Shown: positions 26,956-36,766, numbered from the stretch's first letter. The stretch is DNA of 64,000 nt from Hyphomicrobiaceae bacterium (GCA_021730785.1 JAKFWF010000025.1:85472-149471); one strand, 5' to 3'. Notes: generated by a model from the letters alone, not told the origin. A program made the numbers and translations.

Positions 26956-27444
26956 GGGTGATCGAGCATCTCCCCCTTTGCCGCCGGCGGGGCTCCATAA
27001 CCCGAAATTTCACTTTGGCAGGTCCCACACCGACGCAAGGTACCTCAAAGAAATCTACTCAAGGAACCTGTGACCAACGTGGGTTTTTGTTCGGCTGGAG
27101 CGGATCGGCGGCGCAACACGCACGGAATGCGCAGTCCGGCGTCATGCGGCGCCGAGTTTTCCGCGCGCCAGATACAAGTTCGCCGGTGCCAGCAGCGCGA
27201 ACACCTGCGCCCCGTTCTTGGCGATGCCGCGAGAGCAGGACGCGACGGGTGATACGGGGACGGCACGCGTCGACGCGAAAGTGAGCCCCGTCGCCGACAA
27301 GCGCTGCCATGCCGGAGATTGCTTTCGGACCCCCGACCAAGCCGTCCAGCCCTGACGAAGGGGCTCGTGTCGGTGCCACCTACGTTACTTCCGGCGGTAT
27401 CACCAAGCGTCTGCAGGTGGGGCGATCAGCGCTGAGGCAAAGCT
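26956..27444. other. Intergenic region with a transposase fragment
   Basis: About 490 bases between ackA and the TRIC gene. Apart from a short piece on the minus strand that reads like the C terminus of an IS5-type transposase (listed separately), I see no gene, promoter or strong hairpin. Confidence 0.5.
27141..27243 (-). pseudogene. C-terminal remnant of an IS5-family-like transposase
   Basis: In one minus-strand frame, about 31 codons read CSRGIAKNGAQVF then ALLAPANLYLARGKLGAA followed by TGA. The pattern RGIAKN-AQ-FAL-AL-NLYLAR at a protein's end is characteristic of IS5-group DDE transposases. The frame is not sustained upstream, so only the tail survives. Terminal inverted repeats were not identified. 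Confidence 0.45.
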
Positions 27445-28107
27445 TTACTTTTGTCCTTTTCGGGCCGCGATCTCCTCCATCGTCCGCCCAGGGCGCGAGC
27501 GGTACGTGGGCAGCGACCAGCCATAGACAATGGCACCCCCTCGGACGCCAAGGGTGAGGAAAAATCCCAGCATCATGGCGGCAGTCCGGGGTGCGCCCAA
27601 TCCGCTTGCTGCGACAAAGCAGATGGCGCCAGCCACCGAGGCTGTGACGTAGATTTCCTTGCGCAGGATGATGGAGGGTTCCTGGCCCAGGATGTCGCGG
27701 ATAATGCCGCCCAGGGCCGCCGTGATCACACCCATGACGATGGCATTTACAGGTCCGGCGCCGGCGTCGAGCCCTTTCGCTGCCCCGCCAACTGAGACCA
27801 GTGCAAGCCCGATTGCATCCAGCCACACGAGTACCCGGTAACGGGAACCCAGGACATGGGCACCGAAATAGACAGCAACGGATGCGGCGAGGCATACGAT
27901 CACGTATGCCGGTTCACGGACCCAGAATACGGGCAGCCCCAGCAATAGATCGCGGACGGTGCCGCCGCCAATACCAGTGACAAGGCCAAGCCAACAGAAG
28001 CCGACGATATCCATTTGCTTGCGCGACGCGACGAGCGCGCCGGTGATCGCGAACACCGCAGAGGCGACAAGATCGACGACAGTGAGCGCCGAGGTAAGGG
28101 TCTGCAT
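27445..28107 (-). CDS. TRIC-type (UPF0126) cation channel family protein
   Basis: A 220-residue membrane protein made of two tandem homologous halves of three helices each. The repeated signature is visible as 'GLVTGIGGGTVRDLLLG' in the first half and 'GVITAALGGIIRDILGQ' in the second. Prokaryotic TRIC homologues form trimeric monovalent cation channels. Starts with ATG at 28107, divergent from the MHS transporter. Confidence 0.92.
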   Translation of the reverse strand: MQTLTSALTVVDLVASAVFAITGALVASRKQMDIVGFCWLGLVTGIGGGTVRDLLLGLPVFWVREPAYVIVCLAASVAVYFGAHVLGSRYRVLVWLDAIGLALVSVGGAAKGLDAGAGPVNAIVMGVITAALGGIIRDILGQEPSIILRKEIYVTASVAGAICFVAASGLGAPRTAAMMLGFFLTLGVRGGAIVYGWSLPTYRSRPGRTMEEIAARKGQK

Positions 28108-28244
28108 GAGATGCCTTCAGGTGTAGTTGGGCTATGGAAATATTTCAAACAGATATTATTGTGTTTTGCAATTAACCGTGTCACGTTGTCTCAGCCGCGA
28201 GACAAAACGGACGTCGCGGCGCGTCATAACTAGGGAGTACAACA

Positions 28245-29561
28245 ATGTCCCAGTTCAGTTCTGCCGCCGGGGCAGCACCAAGTGCGGCACCAAAAATACA
28301 TGCGCAAAAGATTTCCGGGCCGAAGCTGATCGCGGCCTGCACGATCGGCAACGCATTGGAGTTCTTCGACTTTGTCGTCTACAGCTTCTTCGCGGCAACG
28401 ATCGGAAAACTGTTCTTTCCGGCGGCAGACCCGACCGCCCAGCTCCTGCTCTCGTTCGCAACCTACGGGGTCGGCTTTTTCTTGCGCCCGCTCGGAGGGG
28501 TCGTGCTCGGCGCCTATGCCGACCGTCGTGGCCGCAAGCGCGCCACCGTCCTCACCTTGATGATGATGGCGTTCGGCACGTTGCTGATCGGGCTAGCCCC
28601 GACGTACGCCCAGATCGGCGTCTTCGGCCCTATGCTGGTGATCATCGGCCGCCTGATCCAAGGGTTTTCGGCGGGTGGCGAGGTCGGTGCCTCGACGACG
28701 CTGCTGTCGGAATCCGCGCCCAAGGATCAGCGCGGTTTCTATGGCTCCTGGCAGCTGGCCAGCCAAGGTCTGGCAGTGCTGGCCGCCGCCGGGATCGCCT
28801 TCGCCATCACCGGTTTACTCTCCAAGGAGGACGTCGAATCGTGGGGTTGGCGGATCCCTTTCATTTCCGGCATCTTGATCGTGCCGGTTGGCCTGTGGCT
28901 GCGTAGCGCGCTGGAAGAAACGCATGCCAACGAGGCCGGGACAGCGCAAGTCAGCTCGCTGCGCGAGGTGTTCCGTGGCCATTGGCGGCGGCTGCTACTC
29001 GGCGTGATGCTGATCATCGGCGGCACCGCTGCCAATGCGATCATTGTGCTGTACATGGCGACCTATGCCGTGCGCCAGCTCGGCATGCCGCCGACCTCAG
29101 GCCTGATGGCCGGCCTCACCGCCGGCTTCGTCACACTGGTTGTCGCACCGCTGTCTGGCGCCCTGTCAGACCGGATCGGCCGCAGGCCCGTGGCGGGCGT
29201 CTCCTATCTGCTGATCGCGCTGCTGATCTATCCAGCCTTCCTGCTCATCAACGCCAGCCCGACGCTCCACACATTGCTATCCGTCGTTGCTGTCCTTGCT
29301 GCGCTCAATGCCGCCGGCGGCGCACCGTCGATCCTGACCTTGACGGAAATCTTTCCGACTGAGGTGCGGGCCACCGGCATGTCGCTGGTGTATGCGGTGG
29401 GCGTTGCGATCTTTGGCGGGTTCGGTCAGTTCATCGTCACGTGGCTGATCCAGGCATTGGCGACCCCGATCGCCCCTGCCTACTACGTGATGGCCTGCTG
29501 CATCTCCAGTCTCATCGCGCTGTCGCTGTTGCCGGAGATGGCCCGCAAGCATCTGACATAG
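28245..29561 (+). CDS. MFS transporter, metabolite:H+ symporter (MHS) family
   Basis: A 438-residue, 12-helix transporter. The MHS features are 'GNALEFFDFVVYSFFA' in helix 1, 'LRPLGGVVLGAYADRRGRK' (loop 2-3 signature) and 'GRLIQGFSAGGEVGAST'. The family takes up organic acids, betaines or aromatic acids with protons. It is convergent with the MarR gene and 1.7 kb from the benzoate genes, so an aromatic or sulfonate-related substrate is possible but unproven. ATG preceded by TAGGGAG. Confidence 0.9.
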   Translation: MSQFSSAAGAAPSAAPKIHAQKISGPKLIAACTIGNALEFFDFVVYSFFAATIGKLFFPAADPTAQLLLSFATYGVGFFLRPLGGVVLGAYADRRGRKRATVLTLMMMAFGTLLIGLAPTYAQIGVFGPMLVIIGRLIQGFSAGGEVGASTTLLSESAPKDQRGFYGSWQLASQGLAVLAAAGIAFAITGLLSKEDVESWGWRIPFISGILIVPVGLWLRSALEETHANEAGTAQVSSLREVFRGHWRRLLLGVMLIIGGTAANAIIVLYMATYAVRQLGMPPTSGLMAGLTAGFVTLVVAPLSGALSDRIGRRPVAGVSYLLIALLIYPAFLLINASPTLHTLLSVVAVLAALNAAGGAPSILTLTEIFPTEVRATGMSLVYAVGVAIFGGFGQFIVTWLIQALATPIAPAYYVMACCISSLIALSLLPEMARKHLT

Positions 29562-29611
29562 CGGTCGGCTCCCTCCAGGCGGCCAAGCGTGACCGACACC
29601 AATTGCGTTGG

Positions 29612-30091
29612 TCACGCACTCGATCCGGTTGTCGGCTTGGGAAAGCGGTGACTGACGGCATCACGATAGCCGCTGTTCACCCAGCCGTTGATCTTGGCGA
29701 GCGCGCTGAGGAATGCGGTTCGCTCATTTTCGTTTAGAGGCTGAAGCATCAACGCCTCTAGTTCCTTGGTCAGTGGGTCCGATGTGCGGCGCAGTTTACG
29801 CCCTTTGGGCGTCACCGTCAGGTGGAACTGTCGGGCATCAGCAGCAGCATTCGCGCGCTCGACGAGGCCCGCCTTGATCAGCCGCTGCAGGGCGCGCGAG
29901 GTCGCTGTCCGTTCAAGCCGGGTTCGGCTGGCAAGTTGTGTGAACGTGATGCCCGGAGAATCGTCAATCAGTCTCAGGATGCGGACGTGGTAGACGTCGA
30001 GGCCGATGCGCCGCTCGAACAACTGGGTCCCGCTCTTGATCGCGTCGTCGGCTATGGTCGCCAGCGTGTATGTCAAGCTTTGCTGCAGCAT
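29612..30091 (-). CDS. MarR family transcriptional regulator
   Basis: A 159-residue winged-helix protein: helix-turn-helix 'ITFTQLASRTRLERTATSRALQRL' (in part) and wing 'RQFHLTVTPKGRKL'. MarR regulators are usually repressors released by small, often aromatic, ligands. The ATG at 30091 has AGAGG eight bases upstream; a longer frame reaches 30157. It follows the LysR regulator gene in the same direction and faces the MHS transporter end to end. Confidence 0.88.
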   Translation of the reverse strand: MLQQSLTYTLATIADDAIKSGTQLFERRIGLDVYHVRILRLIDDSPGITFTQLASRTRLERTATSRALQRLIKAGLVERANAAADARQFHLTVTPKGRKLRRTSDPLTKELEALMLQPLNENERTAFLSALAKINGWVNSGYRDAVSHRFPKPTTGSSA

Positions 30092-30209
30092 CGGCCGATC
30101 CTCTCGTGCGGGACGTGTCTGCAACACCGCTTCGGTATCGCACTCCAATAGTCCCAAATCGCAACAATATTAAGACAATGATCCAGCTGTATCAATCTGG
30201 TGGCGCAGT

Positions 30210-31130
30210 CTAGCCTTGAGCCTCGCTCGTGACCGGCGACGGGCTCGTCCAGTCATCGAACTCGCGGATCAATGTCCAAAGCTGCCGCAAAACCGGTGAG
30301 GTGTCTTTGGTGCGGTAGCTCATGATGATCGGCGAGGTGATCGTAGGCTCGTCGAGGGGAAGGAATGCGATGTCGTCGCGGCCCAACCGCCGCACCGACG
30401 AGGGAACGATGCAGATGCCGGCTCCCGCTGCCACAAGGCCAAGCGCCGTCTGCAATTCCTTGACCTCGAAGGCGACACGCGGCACCAGATCCTGATCCCT
30501 GAAGAATGACAACACCTGATCTGCGTAGCTGGGGCGGGGGCTGCGTGGATAGATGATCAACGGCTCAGCCACCGTCATCCGCAGCTTTAGCGGTCCCGCG
30601 AGTGCTAGGAGTGGGTGCCCGCGCGGCACCGCGACGGCGAGGCTCTCGTTGCGGAGGACCTTGCGGGTAATGCCGGCGTCGTCGAAGCGCAGGCGGCCAA
30701 AGCCGACATCAATGCGCCCGTCCTTCAAAGCCGCAATCTGCTCCAAGGTCGTCATCTCGAATAGCGCCACATCTACACCGGGAGCGATAATGCGAAACCG
30801 CCGGATGAGTTCGGGCAGCGCGTCGTACAGGGTCGAGGCGACAAACCCGATACTGAGCTGCTTGACGGTGCCTTTGGCAATGCGCTGCGTCATCGCCTTG
30901 ATCTCGTCGACGCGGGCCAACACTTGCCGCGCCTGCTCATAGAGATAACGGCCGCTTTCTGTGAGCGTCAGTGGCCGACCCCGGTCGAGCAACCGGGTGC
31001 CAAGTTCGTCCTCCAATTGCTGGATCTGGCGGCTCAACGGCGGTTGCGCGATATGCAGCTTCTCGGCGGCCCGGCTGAAGCTGCCCTCAGCAGCGACCAT
31101 GACAAAATACCGCAAATGCCTCAGTTCCAT
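30210..31130 (-). CDS. BenM/CatM/CatR-like LysR regulator of benzoate-catechol degradation
   Basis: A 306-residue LysR-type regulator. The N-terminal HTH 'MELRHLRYFVMVAAEGSFSR' and 'LHIAQPPLSRQIQQLEDELG' closely resemble CatR/BenM/CatM, as do later blocks 'DGRIDVGFGRLRF', 'LRNESLAVAVPRGHPL' and 'ELQTALGLVAAGAGI'. In that group cis,cis-muconate (and benzoate for BenM) triggers activation. It is divergent from catB and the intervening DNA carries an ATAC-N7-GTAT operator. The ATG at 31130 has GGA eight bases upstream; an upstream ATG at 31163 would lie inside the operator. Confidence 0.9.
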   Translation of the reverse strand: MELRHLRYFVMVAAEGSFSRAAEKLHIAQPPLSRQIQQLEDELGTRLLDRGRPLTLTESGRYLYEQARQVLARVDEIKAMTQRIAKGTVKQLSIGFVASTLYDALPELIRRFRIIAPGVDVALFEMTTLEQIAALKDGRIDVGFGRLRFDDAGITRKVLRNESLAVAVPRGHPLLALAGPLKLRMTVAEPLIIYPRSPRPSYADQVLSFFRDQDLVPRVAFEVKELQTALGLVAAGAGICIVPSSVRRLGRDDIAFLPLDEPTITSPIIMSYRTKDTSPVLRQLWTLIREFDDWTSPSPVTSEAQG

Positions 31131-31161
31131 CGCCGGTTTCCGCTGCAGCAGGCGCTGATCC

Positions 31162-31195
31162 ATACCTCACAGGTATGAAGATAGACGCAAACGAT
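31162..31195. promoter_or_regulatory. BenM/CatM-type operator upstream of catB
   Basis: ATAC-CTCACAG-GTAT (31162-31176) is an exact ATAC-N7-GTAT LysR site, the consensus for BenM and CatM. A weaker second site, ATAG-ACGCAAA-CGAT, follows at 31181-31195, about 19 bases on, as in the two-site arrangement of this family. It lies between the LysR gene and catB. A 40-base segment (31161-31200) recurs at 37565-37604 with four differences. Confidence 0.8.
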
Positions 31196-31223
31196 CCTGT
31201 TCGCCACCTGGCGTGACCATTAT
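31195..31223 (+). promoter_or_regulatory. Putative catB promoter
   Basis: TCCTGT (31195-31200), a 17-base spacer and CATTAT (31218-31223) form a weak -35/-10 pair abutting the operator, as expected for a LysR-activated promoter. The same hexamer pair with the same spacing occurs before the ABC binding-protein gene (37599-37627). Confidence 0.45.
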
Positions 31224-31258
31224 CGTCGCAGCCAACCTCAAGAGACTGGATCGAAGCG

Positions 31259-32431
31259 ATGACGACTTCTCCAAAAATCGAACACATCGAAACGTTTCTG
31301 GTCGATCTGCCGACCATTCGCCCGCACAAGCTGTCAATGACGGTGATGAGCGGGCAGACGCTGATGATCGTTCGCATCCGCTGCTCGGACGGCGTCGTCG
31401 GCATCGGTGAGGGCACAACCATTGGCGGACTGAACTACGGGGCGGAAAGCCCCGAGAGCATGAAGCTGACGATCGATACCTACATCACGCCGTTTCTGTT
31501 GCGGAAAGACCCTCGCAATGTCGGCCCGCTGATGGCGGCGATTGCCAAAAGCGTGCGTGACAATCATTTCGCCAAATGCGCCATCGAGACGGCGCTCCTG
31601 GATGCGCAAGGTAAGCGCATCGGCCTTTCGGTGGCCGATCTGTTCGGTGGCCGATTTGTCGACCGGTTGCCCTGTGCCTGGACGCTCGCCAGTGGCGACA
31701 CGGCCAAAGACATCGCCGAAGCCGAGGAAATGTTGGGGCGGCGCCGCCACAACATTTTCAAACTCAAGATCGGGCGGTCTGCCGTCAAGACGGATGTTGC
31801 GCACGTCGCGGCGATCAAGAAGGCCGTGGCCGACCGCGCCAGCGTCCGCGTCGACGTCAACCAGGCATGGAGCGAAGCGGCGGCGGCGGGGGCAATTCGT
31901 GCGCTCGAAGATGTCGGCTGCGACCTCGTGGAACAGCCGATATCGGCAGCCAACATCGGCGGCATGGCCCGGCTGTCAGCCCGCGCGCGCATTCCGATCA
32001 TGGCTGACGAGGCGCTGCACGGCCCCGAAACTGCGTTCGCCTATGCCTCGAATGCCGCCGCCGATGTGTTCGCGCTGAAGATCGCCCAGTCCGGCGGCCT
32101 CTATGCAGCGGCACGCGTTGCGGCCATCGCCGATGCCGCCGACATCGGACTTTATGGAGGCACGATGCTCGAAGGCGCGGTCGCCAGCGTCGCCTCGGCG
32201 CATCTGTTCGCGACCTTCCCGAAACTCGAGTGGGGTACCGAGCTGTTCGGTCCCTTGCTGCTGACGGAGGAAATTCTGACCGAACCGCTCGACTACAGCG
32301 ACTTCAGTCTGAAAGTGCCAACAGGCCCCGGCCTTGGCATCGCGCTTGACGAGAACCGCATCGCCAAATTCCGGCGCGATGGCGTCAACCGCAAAGTGCA
32401 TCCGATGCCCGCTCTGAAGACAGGATCATAA
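31259..32431 (+). CDS. catB: Muconate cycloisomerase
   Basis: A 390-residue enolase-superfamily enzyme. The catalytic KLKIG lysine pair is near residue 167, metal ligands are the Asp in 'VRVDVNQAW', the Glu in 'LVEQPIS' and the Asp in 'IMADEAL', and the second base lysine is in 'FALKIAQSGG'. CatB lactonises cis,cis-muconate to muconolactone in the ortho (beta-ketoadipate) pathway. First gene of the cat-ben operon; catC starts two bases after its stop. Confidence 0.95.
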   Translation: MTTSPKIEHIETFLVDLPTIRPHKLSMTVMSGQTLMIVRIRCSDGVVGIGEGTTIGGLNYGAESPESMKLTIDTYITPFLLRKDPRNVGPLMAAIAKSVRDNHFAKCAIETALLDAQGKRIGLSVADLFGGRFVDRLPCAWTLASGDTAKDIAEAEEMLGRRRHNIFKLKIGRSAVKTDVAHVAAIKKAVADRASVRVDVNQAWSEAAAAGAIRALEDVGCDLVEQPISAANIGGMARLSARARIPIMADEALHGPETAFAYASNAAADVFALKIAQSGGLYAAARVAAIADAADIGLYGGTMLEGAVASVASAHLFATFPKLEWGTELFGPLLLTEEILTEPLDYSDFSLKVPTGPGLGIALDENRIAKFRRDGVNRKVHPMPALKTGS

Positions 32432-32433
32432 CC

Positions 32434-32724
32434 ATGCTGTTTCATGTGCAAATGGATGTGCAGCTGCCGCACGATATGCCGGTCGAAATCGCCGACCAAC
32501 TCAAAAAAACCGAGCGTGAACGGGCCCAGACGCTGCAACGCGAGGGCAAGTGGCGGCATCTTTGGCGCATCGCCGGGAAGTACTCGAACATCAGCGTGTT
32601 CGACGTTGGCAGTCCGCAGGAGCTGCACGACATTCTGTCGACCCTGCCGCTGTTCCCGTTCATGGCCATTTCGGTAACGCCGCTGTGCCGCCACCCCTCG
32701 TCAATTCACGATACGGACAAATAA
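32434..32724 (+). CDS. catC: Muconolactone delta-isomerase
   Basis: A 96-residue protein, the usual CatC size. It begins 'MLFHVQMDVQLPHDMP', and contains 'LQREGKWRHLWRIAGKYSN' and 'LPLFPFMAISVTPLCRHPSS', all hallmark CatC blocks. It forms a decamer of ferredoxin-like subunits and isomerises muconolactone to 3-oxoadipate enol-lactone. Packed between catB and catA. Confidence 0.97.
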   Translation: MLFHVQMDVQLPHDMPVEIADQLKKTERERAQTLQREGKWRHLWRIAGKYSNISVFDVGSPQELHDILSTLPLFPFMAISVTPLCRHPSSIHDTDK

Positions 32725-32773
32725 GCCCGCGCCCGCCGTCGAAGCAACCGCCCTTAATCGGAGGAAACGTCCC

Positions 32774-33703
32774 ATGCCCGCAAACCTGATCCCCAAAGCC
32801 GTGATTGAGCAGCTCGTCGCCCGCGCCGCTGGCCTTGAAGGCCAGGATGGCAACCCGCGCTTGAAGTTGGTCGTCAACCGCCTGCTGGGCGATTTGTGCA
32901 AGGCCATCGATGACCTGGACATCACCATGGACGAGTTCTGGGCGGGCGTCGGCTACCTCGGCGAAACGGCGAAGGCAAATGAGCTCGGCCTGCTCGTCCC
33001 GGGTCTGGCGCTAGAGCATTTCCTCGATCTGCGGCTCGATGAAGCCGAACGGCGCGCTGGCCTGTCCGGCGGCACCACCCGCACGATTGAGGGCCCGCTG
33101 TATATCGCTGGTGCGCCCGTGTCGAAGCATGAAGCCCGCCTCGATGATGGTTCAGACGACGGCGAAGTGCTCTTCATGGAAGGACAAGTCCGCGATGCAA
33201 CAGGCAAAGGCATCGCTGGCGCCATGGTCGATGTCTGGCACGCCAACACGATGGGCAACTATTCGTTCTTCGGCCCGCCGCAGACGCCGTATAACTTGCG
33301 CCGTCGGATCGAGACGGACGGCGAAGGTCGCTACAAGTTCCGCAGTATCATGCCGTCAGGCTATGGTTGCCCGCCCGGCAGCCAGACCGAGCAGCTGCTG
33401 ACCAAACTTGGCCGCCATGGTCAGCGCCCGGCGCACATCCACTTCTTTGTGACAGCCCCCGGCTACCGTCAGCTCACCACCCAGATCAACATTGATGGCG
33501 ACAAGTACCTGCACGACGACTTTGCATTCGGCACCCGCGACGATCTGATCCCCACTGTCACTCGCATCACCGACGCGAGTGCGATCCACAAGGCTGGACT
33601 GAACAAGCCATTTGCACGGATCACGTTCGATTTCGCCGTGGTCAAAGATGTCGTCGGCGCGCCATCGACCATCGTTCACCGTGAACACGCCAGCGCTGCC
33701 TAA
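32774..33703 (+). CDS. catA: Catechol 1,2-dioxygenase
   Basis: A 309-residue intradiol dioxygenase. An N-terminal helical dimerisation domain (about residues 1-105) is followed by the beta-sandwich catalytic domain. The non-heme Fe(III) ligands are visible: Tyr in 'DVWHANTMGNYSFF', Tyr in 'IMPSGYGCPP', and the two His of 'RPAHIHFF'. It opens catechol to cis,cis-muconate. The ATG is preceded by CGGAGGAAA. Confidence 0.97.
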   Translation: MPANLIPKAVIEQLVARAAGLEGQDGNPRLKLVVNRLLGDLCKAIDDLDITMDEFWAGVGYLGETAKANELGLLVPGLALEHFLDLRLDEAERRAGLSGGTTRTIEGPLYIAGAPVSKHEARLDDGSDDGEVLFMEGQVRDATGKGIAGAMVDVWHANTMGNYSFFGPPQTPYNLRRRIETDGEGRYKFRSIMPSGYGCPPGSQTEQLLTKLGRHGQRPAHIHFFVTAPGYRQLTTQINIDGDKYLHDDFAFGTRDDLIPTVTRITDASAIHKAGLNKPFARITFDFAVVKDVVGAPSTIVHREHASAA

Positions 33704-33737
33704 TCCGTAACTTCATCAATCGCGCCGGGAGGCACCT

Positions 33738-35135
33738 ATGTCGACAGCACAATTGACCGAAGAAGCCCGCAAAGCCGAGGCCGTTCTGAACCGACTGGAA
33801 AGATCGGTCGAAGAAGACCCAACGACGGGAAACTATCGCTGCAAGCGCGACATCTTCACTGACCCGGAGCTGTTCGAACTTGAAATGAAGCACATCTGGG
33901 AAGGCAACTGGATCTATCTCGCCCACGAGAGCCAGATCCCGAAGAACAATGATTACTTCACGACCACGATGGGGCGACAGCCGATCATCATCTCGCGTGA
34001 TCGGACCGGTACACTCAATGCCGTCATCAATGCCTGCTCGCATCGCGGTGCCATGCTCTGCCGCCACAAGCGCGGCAATAAATCAACGTACACCTGCCCG
34101 TTCCACGGCTGGACCTTCAACAACACCGGCAAGCTGCTGAAAGCCAAGGACCCGGAAGGCGCTGGCTATCCCAACTCCTTCAATAAGGGCGGTTCTCACG
34201 ACCTGACCAAAGTTGCGCGGTTTGAGAACTATCGCGGCTTCCTGTTCGGCAGTCTCAATCCTGACGTGTCGTCGTTGTCCGATTTCCTCGGTGAATCGAA
34301 AAAGATTATCGACTTAATCGTCGACCAGTCGCCGGAAGGGCTGGAAGTGCTGCGGGGTAGTTCGTCGTATATCTACGACGGTAACTGGAAACTGCAGACC
34401 GAGAACGGTGCCGACGGCTACCATGTATCGGCTGTGCATTGGAACTATGCGGCCACCACCAATGCCCGAAAGGCTGCTGCCGAAGCAGCGGCTGGCAAAG
34501 ACGAAATCCGCGCCATGGACGCCGGCGGCTGGGCCAAGCAGGGGGGCGGGTTCTACTCGTTCGAGAACGGCCACCTGTTGCTGTGGACGAACTGGTCGAA
34601 CCCTGAAGACCGGCCGAACTACTCGCGCCGGGAAGAACTGACCAAAGACTTCGGCCAAGCGCGCGCGGATTGGATGATCCAGAGGTCACGTAATCTGTGT
34701 CTGTATCCCAATGTCTATCTGATGGATCAGTTCAGCTCGCAGATCCGCACGTATCGGCCGATCTCCGTCGATAAGACCGAGGTGACCATCTATTGCATCG
34801 CGCCAAAGGGCGAAGCTGCGGACATGCGCACCCGCCGCATTCGCCAGTATGAAGATTTCTTCAATGCCTCCGGCATGGCGACGCCGGATGATCTTGAGGA
34901 ATTCCGCTCGTGCCAGCTCGGCTATATGGCGAACAATGCCCAGTGGAACGACCTGAGCCGGGGGGCGGCACATTGGATCGACGGTCCTGATGAAGGAGCC
35001 AACGCCATTGGGCTGAAGCCGCTGTTGTCTGGGGCCAAAACTGAGGATGAAGGCTTGTTCGTACTTCAGCACAAGTACTGGAAAGATGCGCTGGTCAGCG
35101 CCATCCGCAAACAACAGGCCGCCCCCAAGGGCTAA
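33738..35135 (+). CDS. benA: Benzoate 1,2-dioxygenase large (alpha) subunit
   Basis: A 465-residue Rieske non-heme-iron oxygenase alpha subunit. The Rieske centre is 'CSHRGAMLC' plus 'CPFHGW', and the mononuclear iron site is '[14 protein letters not shown]' with a downstream aspartate. The length and the order benA-B-C-D fit benzoate dioxygenase, which forms the cis-diol of benzoate. A close relative such as toluate dioxygenase (XylX) cannot be fully excluded, but with cat genes and BenM, benzoate is the best reading. Confidence 0.93.
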   Translation: MSTAQLTEEARKAEAVLNRLERSVEEDPTTGNYRCKRDIFTDPELFELEMKHIWEGNWIYLAHESQIPKNNDYFTTTMGRQPIIISRDRTGTLNAVINACSHRGAMLCRHKRGNKSTYTCPFHGWTFNNTGKLLKAKDPEGAGYPNSFNKGGSHDLTKVARFENYRGFLFGSLNPDVSSLSDFLGESKKIIDLIVDQSPEGLEVLRGSSSYIYDGNWKLQTENGADGYHVSAVHWNYAATTNARKAAAEAAAGKDEIRAMDAGGWAKQGGGFYSFENGHLLLWTNWSNPEDRPNYSRREELTKDFGQARADWMIQRSRNLCLYPNVYLMDQFSSQIRTYRPISVDKTEVTIYCIAPKGEAADMRTRRIRQYEDFFNASGMATPDDLEEFRSCQLGYMANNAQWNDLSRGAAHWIDGPDEGANAIGLKPLLSGAKTEDEGLFVLQHKYWKDALVSAIRKQQAAPKG

Positions 35136-35162
35136 AGGCTCAACCTCTCCCGGAGACTGCAC

Positions 35163-35708
35163 ATGTCTGTGACCCAAGCAGCTGCCGCCACTGATGCACT
35201 CGCGACTGTCAATCAGCAGGTCATCAACCAGCAGATCGTCGAGGCGTTTCTTTATCGCGAGGCGCGCTTCCTCGATGACAAGGACTGGGACGCGTGGCTT
35301 GGCCTATACGCACCGAACGCCGAATTCTGGATGCCGGCTTGGGACGACGACGACACCCTGGTCGACAACCCGATGACCGAGATTTCGCTGATCTATTACG
35401 GCTCCAAGCAGGGGCTCGAGGACCGCGTGTTCCGCATCCGCACGGACCGGTCGAGTGCGACCAGTCTGCCGGTGCCGCGCACCTCGCACAACATCAGCAA
35501 TGTCGAGATTCTGGAAGTTGCGGGCGGTATCTGTAAGGTCCGCTTCAATTGGTTTACGCTGAATTTCCGCTACAAGACGGTCGACACCTACTTCGGCACC
35601 TCGTTCTACACGCTCGATATCTCGAAGCCAGAGATGAAAATCACCAGCAAAAAGGTGATCCTGAAGAACGACTACATCCACCATGTGATCGATATCTATC
35701 ACATCTGA
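35163..35708 (+). CDS. benB: Benzoate 1,2-dioxygenase small (beta) subunit
   Basis: A 181-residue ring-hydroxylating dioxygenase beta subunit with the cystatin/NTF2-like fold: 'QIVEAFLYREARFLDDKDWDAWLGLY' (given in parts) and 'RTSHNISNVEIL'. It has a structural role in the alpha3-beta3 oxygenase. The ATG follows CCCGGAG. Confidence 0.93.
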   Translation: MSVTQAAAATDALATVNQQVINQQIVEAFLYREARFLDDKDWDAWLGLYAPNAEFWMPAWDDDDTLVDNPMTEISLIYYGSKQGLEDRVFRIRTDRSSATSLPVPRTSHNISNVEILEVAGGICKVRFNWFTLNFRYKTVDTYFGTSFYTLDISKPEMKITSKKVILKNDYIHHVIDIYHI

Positions 35709-35747
35709 TCTCGCCGATTCGATCCTGCTGATAGTGGAGAGCGTGAC

Positions 35748-36761
35748 ATGGGTCACAGAGTTGCTTTGGCATTCGAAGACGGCGTCACCCGATTCATCGA
35801 TATGGGGCCTAACGAACTCGTGGCGGATGCGGCATACCGGCTCGGGCTCAACATACCGATGGATTGCCGCGACGGCGCGTGCGGCACCTGCAAAAGCTTT
35901 TGCGAATCCGGCAAGCATACCAAAGGTAGTTATATTGATGACGCCATGACCGAGGATGAAGCGAAGCTTGGCTACGTCCTCACCTGCCAGATGAAGGTCC
36001 AGTCCGATTGCGTGATCCGCATCGCCGCCTCGTCGGCGGTGTGCAAGGTCAAACCGGTGGTGCTGAAGACGACGGTCAAGCAGGTGCGGCAGTTGTCGGC
36101 GTCCACCGTCGGCTTGACCGTGACTCTGGAGCCCGGCGCCACTCTGTCGTTCCTCCCCGGCCAGTACATGAAGGTCGGCATACCCGGCACCACTCAGAAC
36201 CGCTCGTATTCCTTCAGCTCGATGGCGAAGGGCGGCGAAGTGGATTTCCTGGTCCGCAATATTCCAGGCGGCATGATGTCGACCTATCTGACAGCCCAGG
36301 CCAAACCCGGCGACACCGTTACCATGACCGGTCCTGTCGGCAGTTTCTATCTGCGTGAGATCAAGCGTCCGTTGCTGTTCCTGGCAGGCGGCACGGGACT
36401 GGCGCCCTTCCTCGCCATGCTCGAAGATATCATGCGGACTGGCAGCGGGCACCCCATCCATATGATCTATGGTGTCAATACCGACGCTGATCTGGTTGAG
36501 ATGGCGAAGTTGGAGGCGTTTGCCGCCGACAATTCCGCATTCACATTCTCGACTGTTGTTGCAGACGCCGCGAGCAGCCATCCGCGCAAGGGCTATGTCA
36601 CGCACCATATGTCCGACGAATTGCTGTGCGGCGGCAATGTCGACATTTATCTCTGCGGTCCGCCGCCGATGGTCGATGCCGTCCGGAATTTCCTGGAAGC
36701 CAAGGGCATCAAGCCCGCCAATTTCTATTTCGAGAAATTCTCGGCGTCGGAAACGATGTGA
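35748..36761 (+). CDS. benC: Benzoate 1,2-dioxygenase electron transfer component
   Basis: A 337-residue reductase. It has an N-terminal plant-type [2Fe-2S] ferredoxin domain ('CRDGACGTCKSFCESG' and a distant 'LTCQ' cysteine), an FAD domain ('NRSYSFSS') and a C-terminal NADH domain ('FLAGGTGLAPFLAML', 'YLCGPPPMVDAV'). It carries electrons from NADH to the Rieske centre of BenAB. benD follows after five bases. Confidence 0.95.
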   Translation: MGHRVALAFEDGVTRFIDMGPNELVADAAYRLGLNIPMDCRDGACGTCKSFCESGKHTKGSYIDDAMTEDEAKLGYVLTCQMKVQSDCVIRIAASSAVCKVKPVVLKTTVKQVRQLSASTVGLTVTLEPGATLSFLPGQYMKVGIPGTTQNRSYSFSSMAKGGEVDFLVRNIPGGMMSTYLTAQAKPGDTVTMTGPVGSFYLREIKRPLLFLAGGTGLAPFLAMLEDIMRTGSGHPIHMIYGVNTDADLVEMAKLEAFAADNSAFTFSTVVADAASSHPRKGYVTHHMSDELLCGGNVDIYLCGPPPMVDAVRNFLEAKGIKPANFYFEKFSASETM

Positions 36762-36766
36762 GACCC

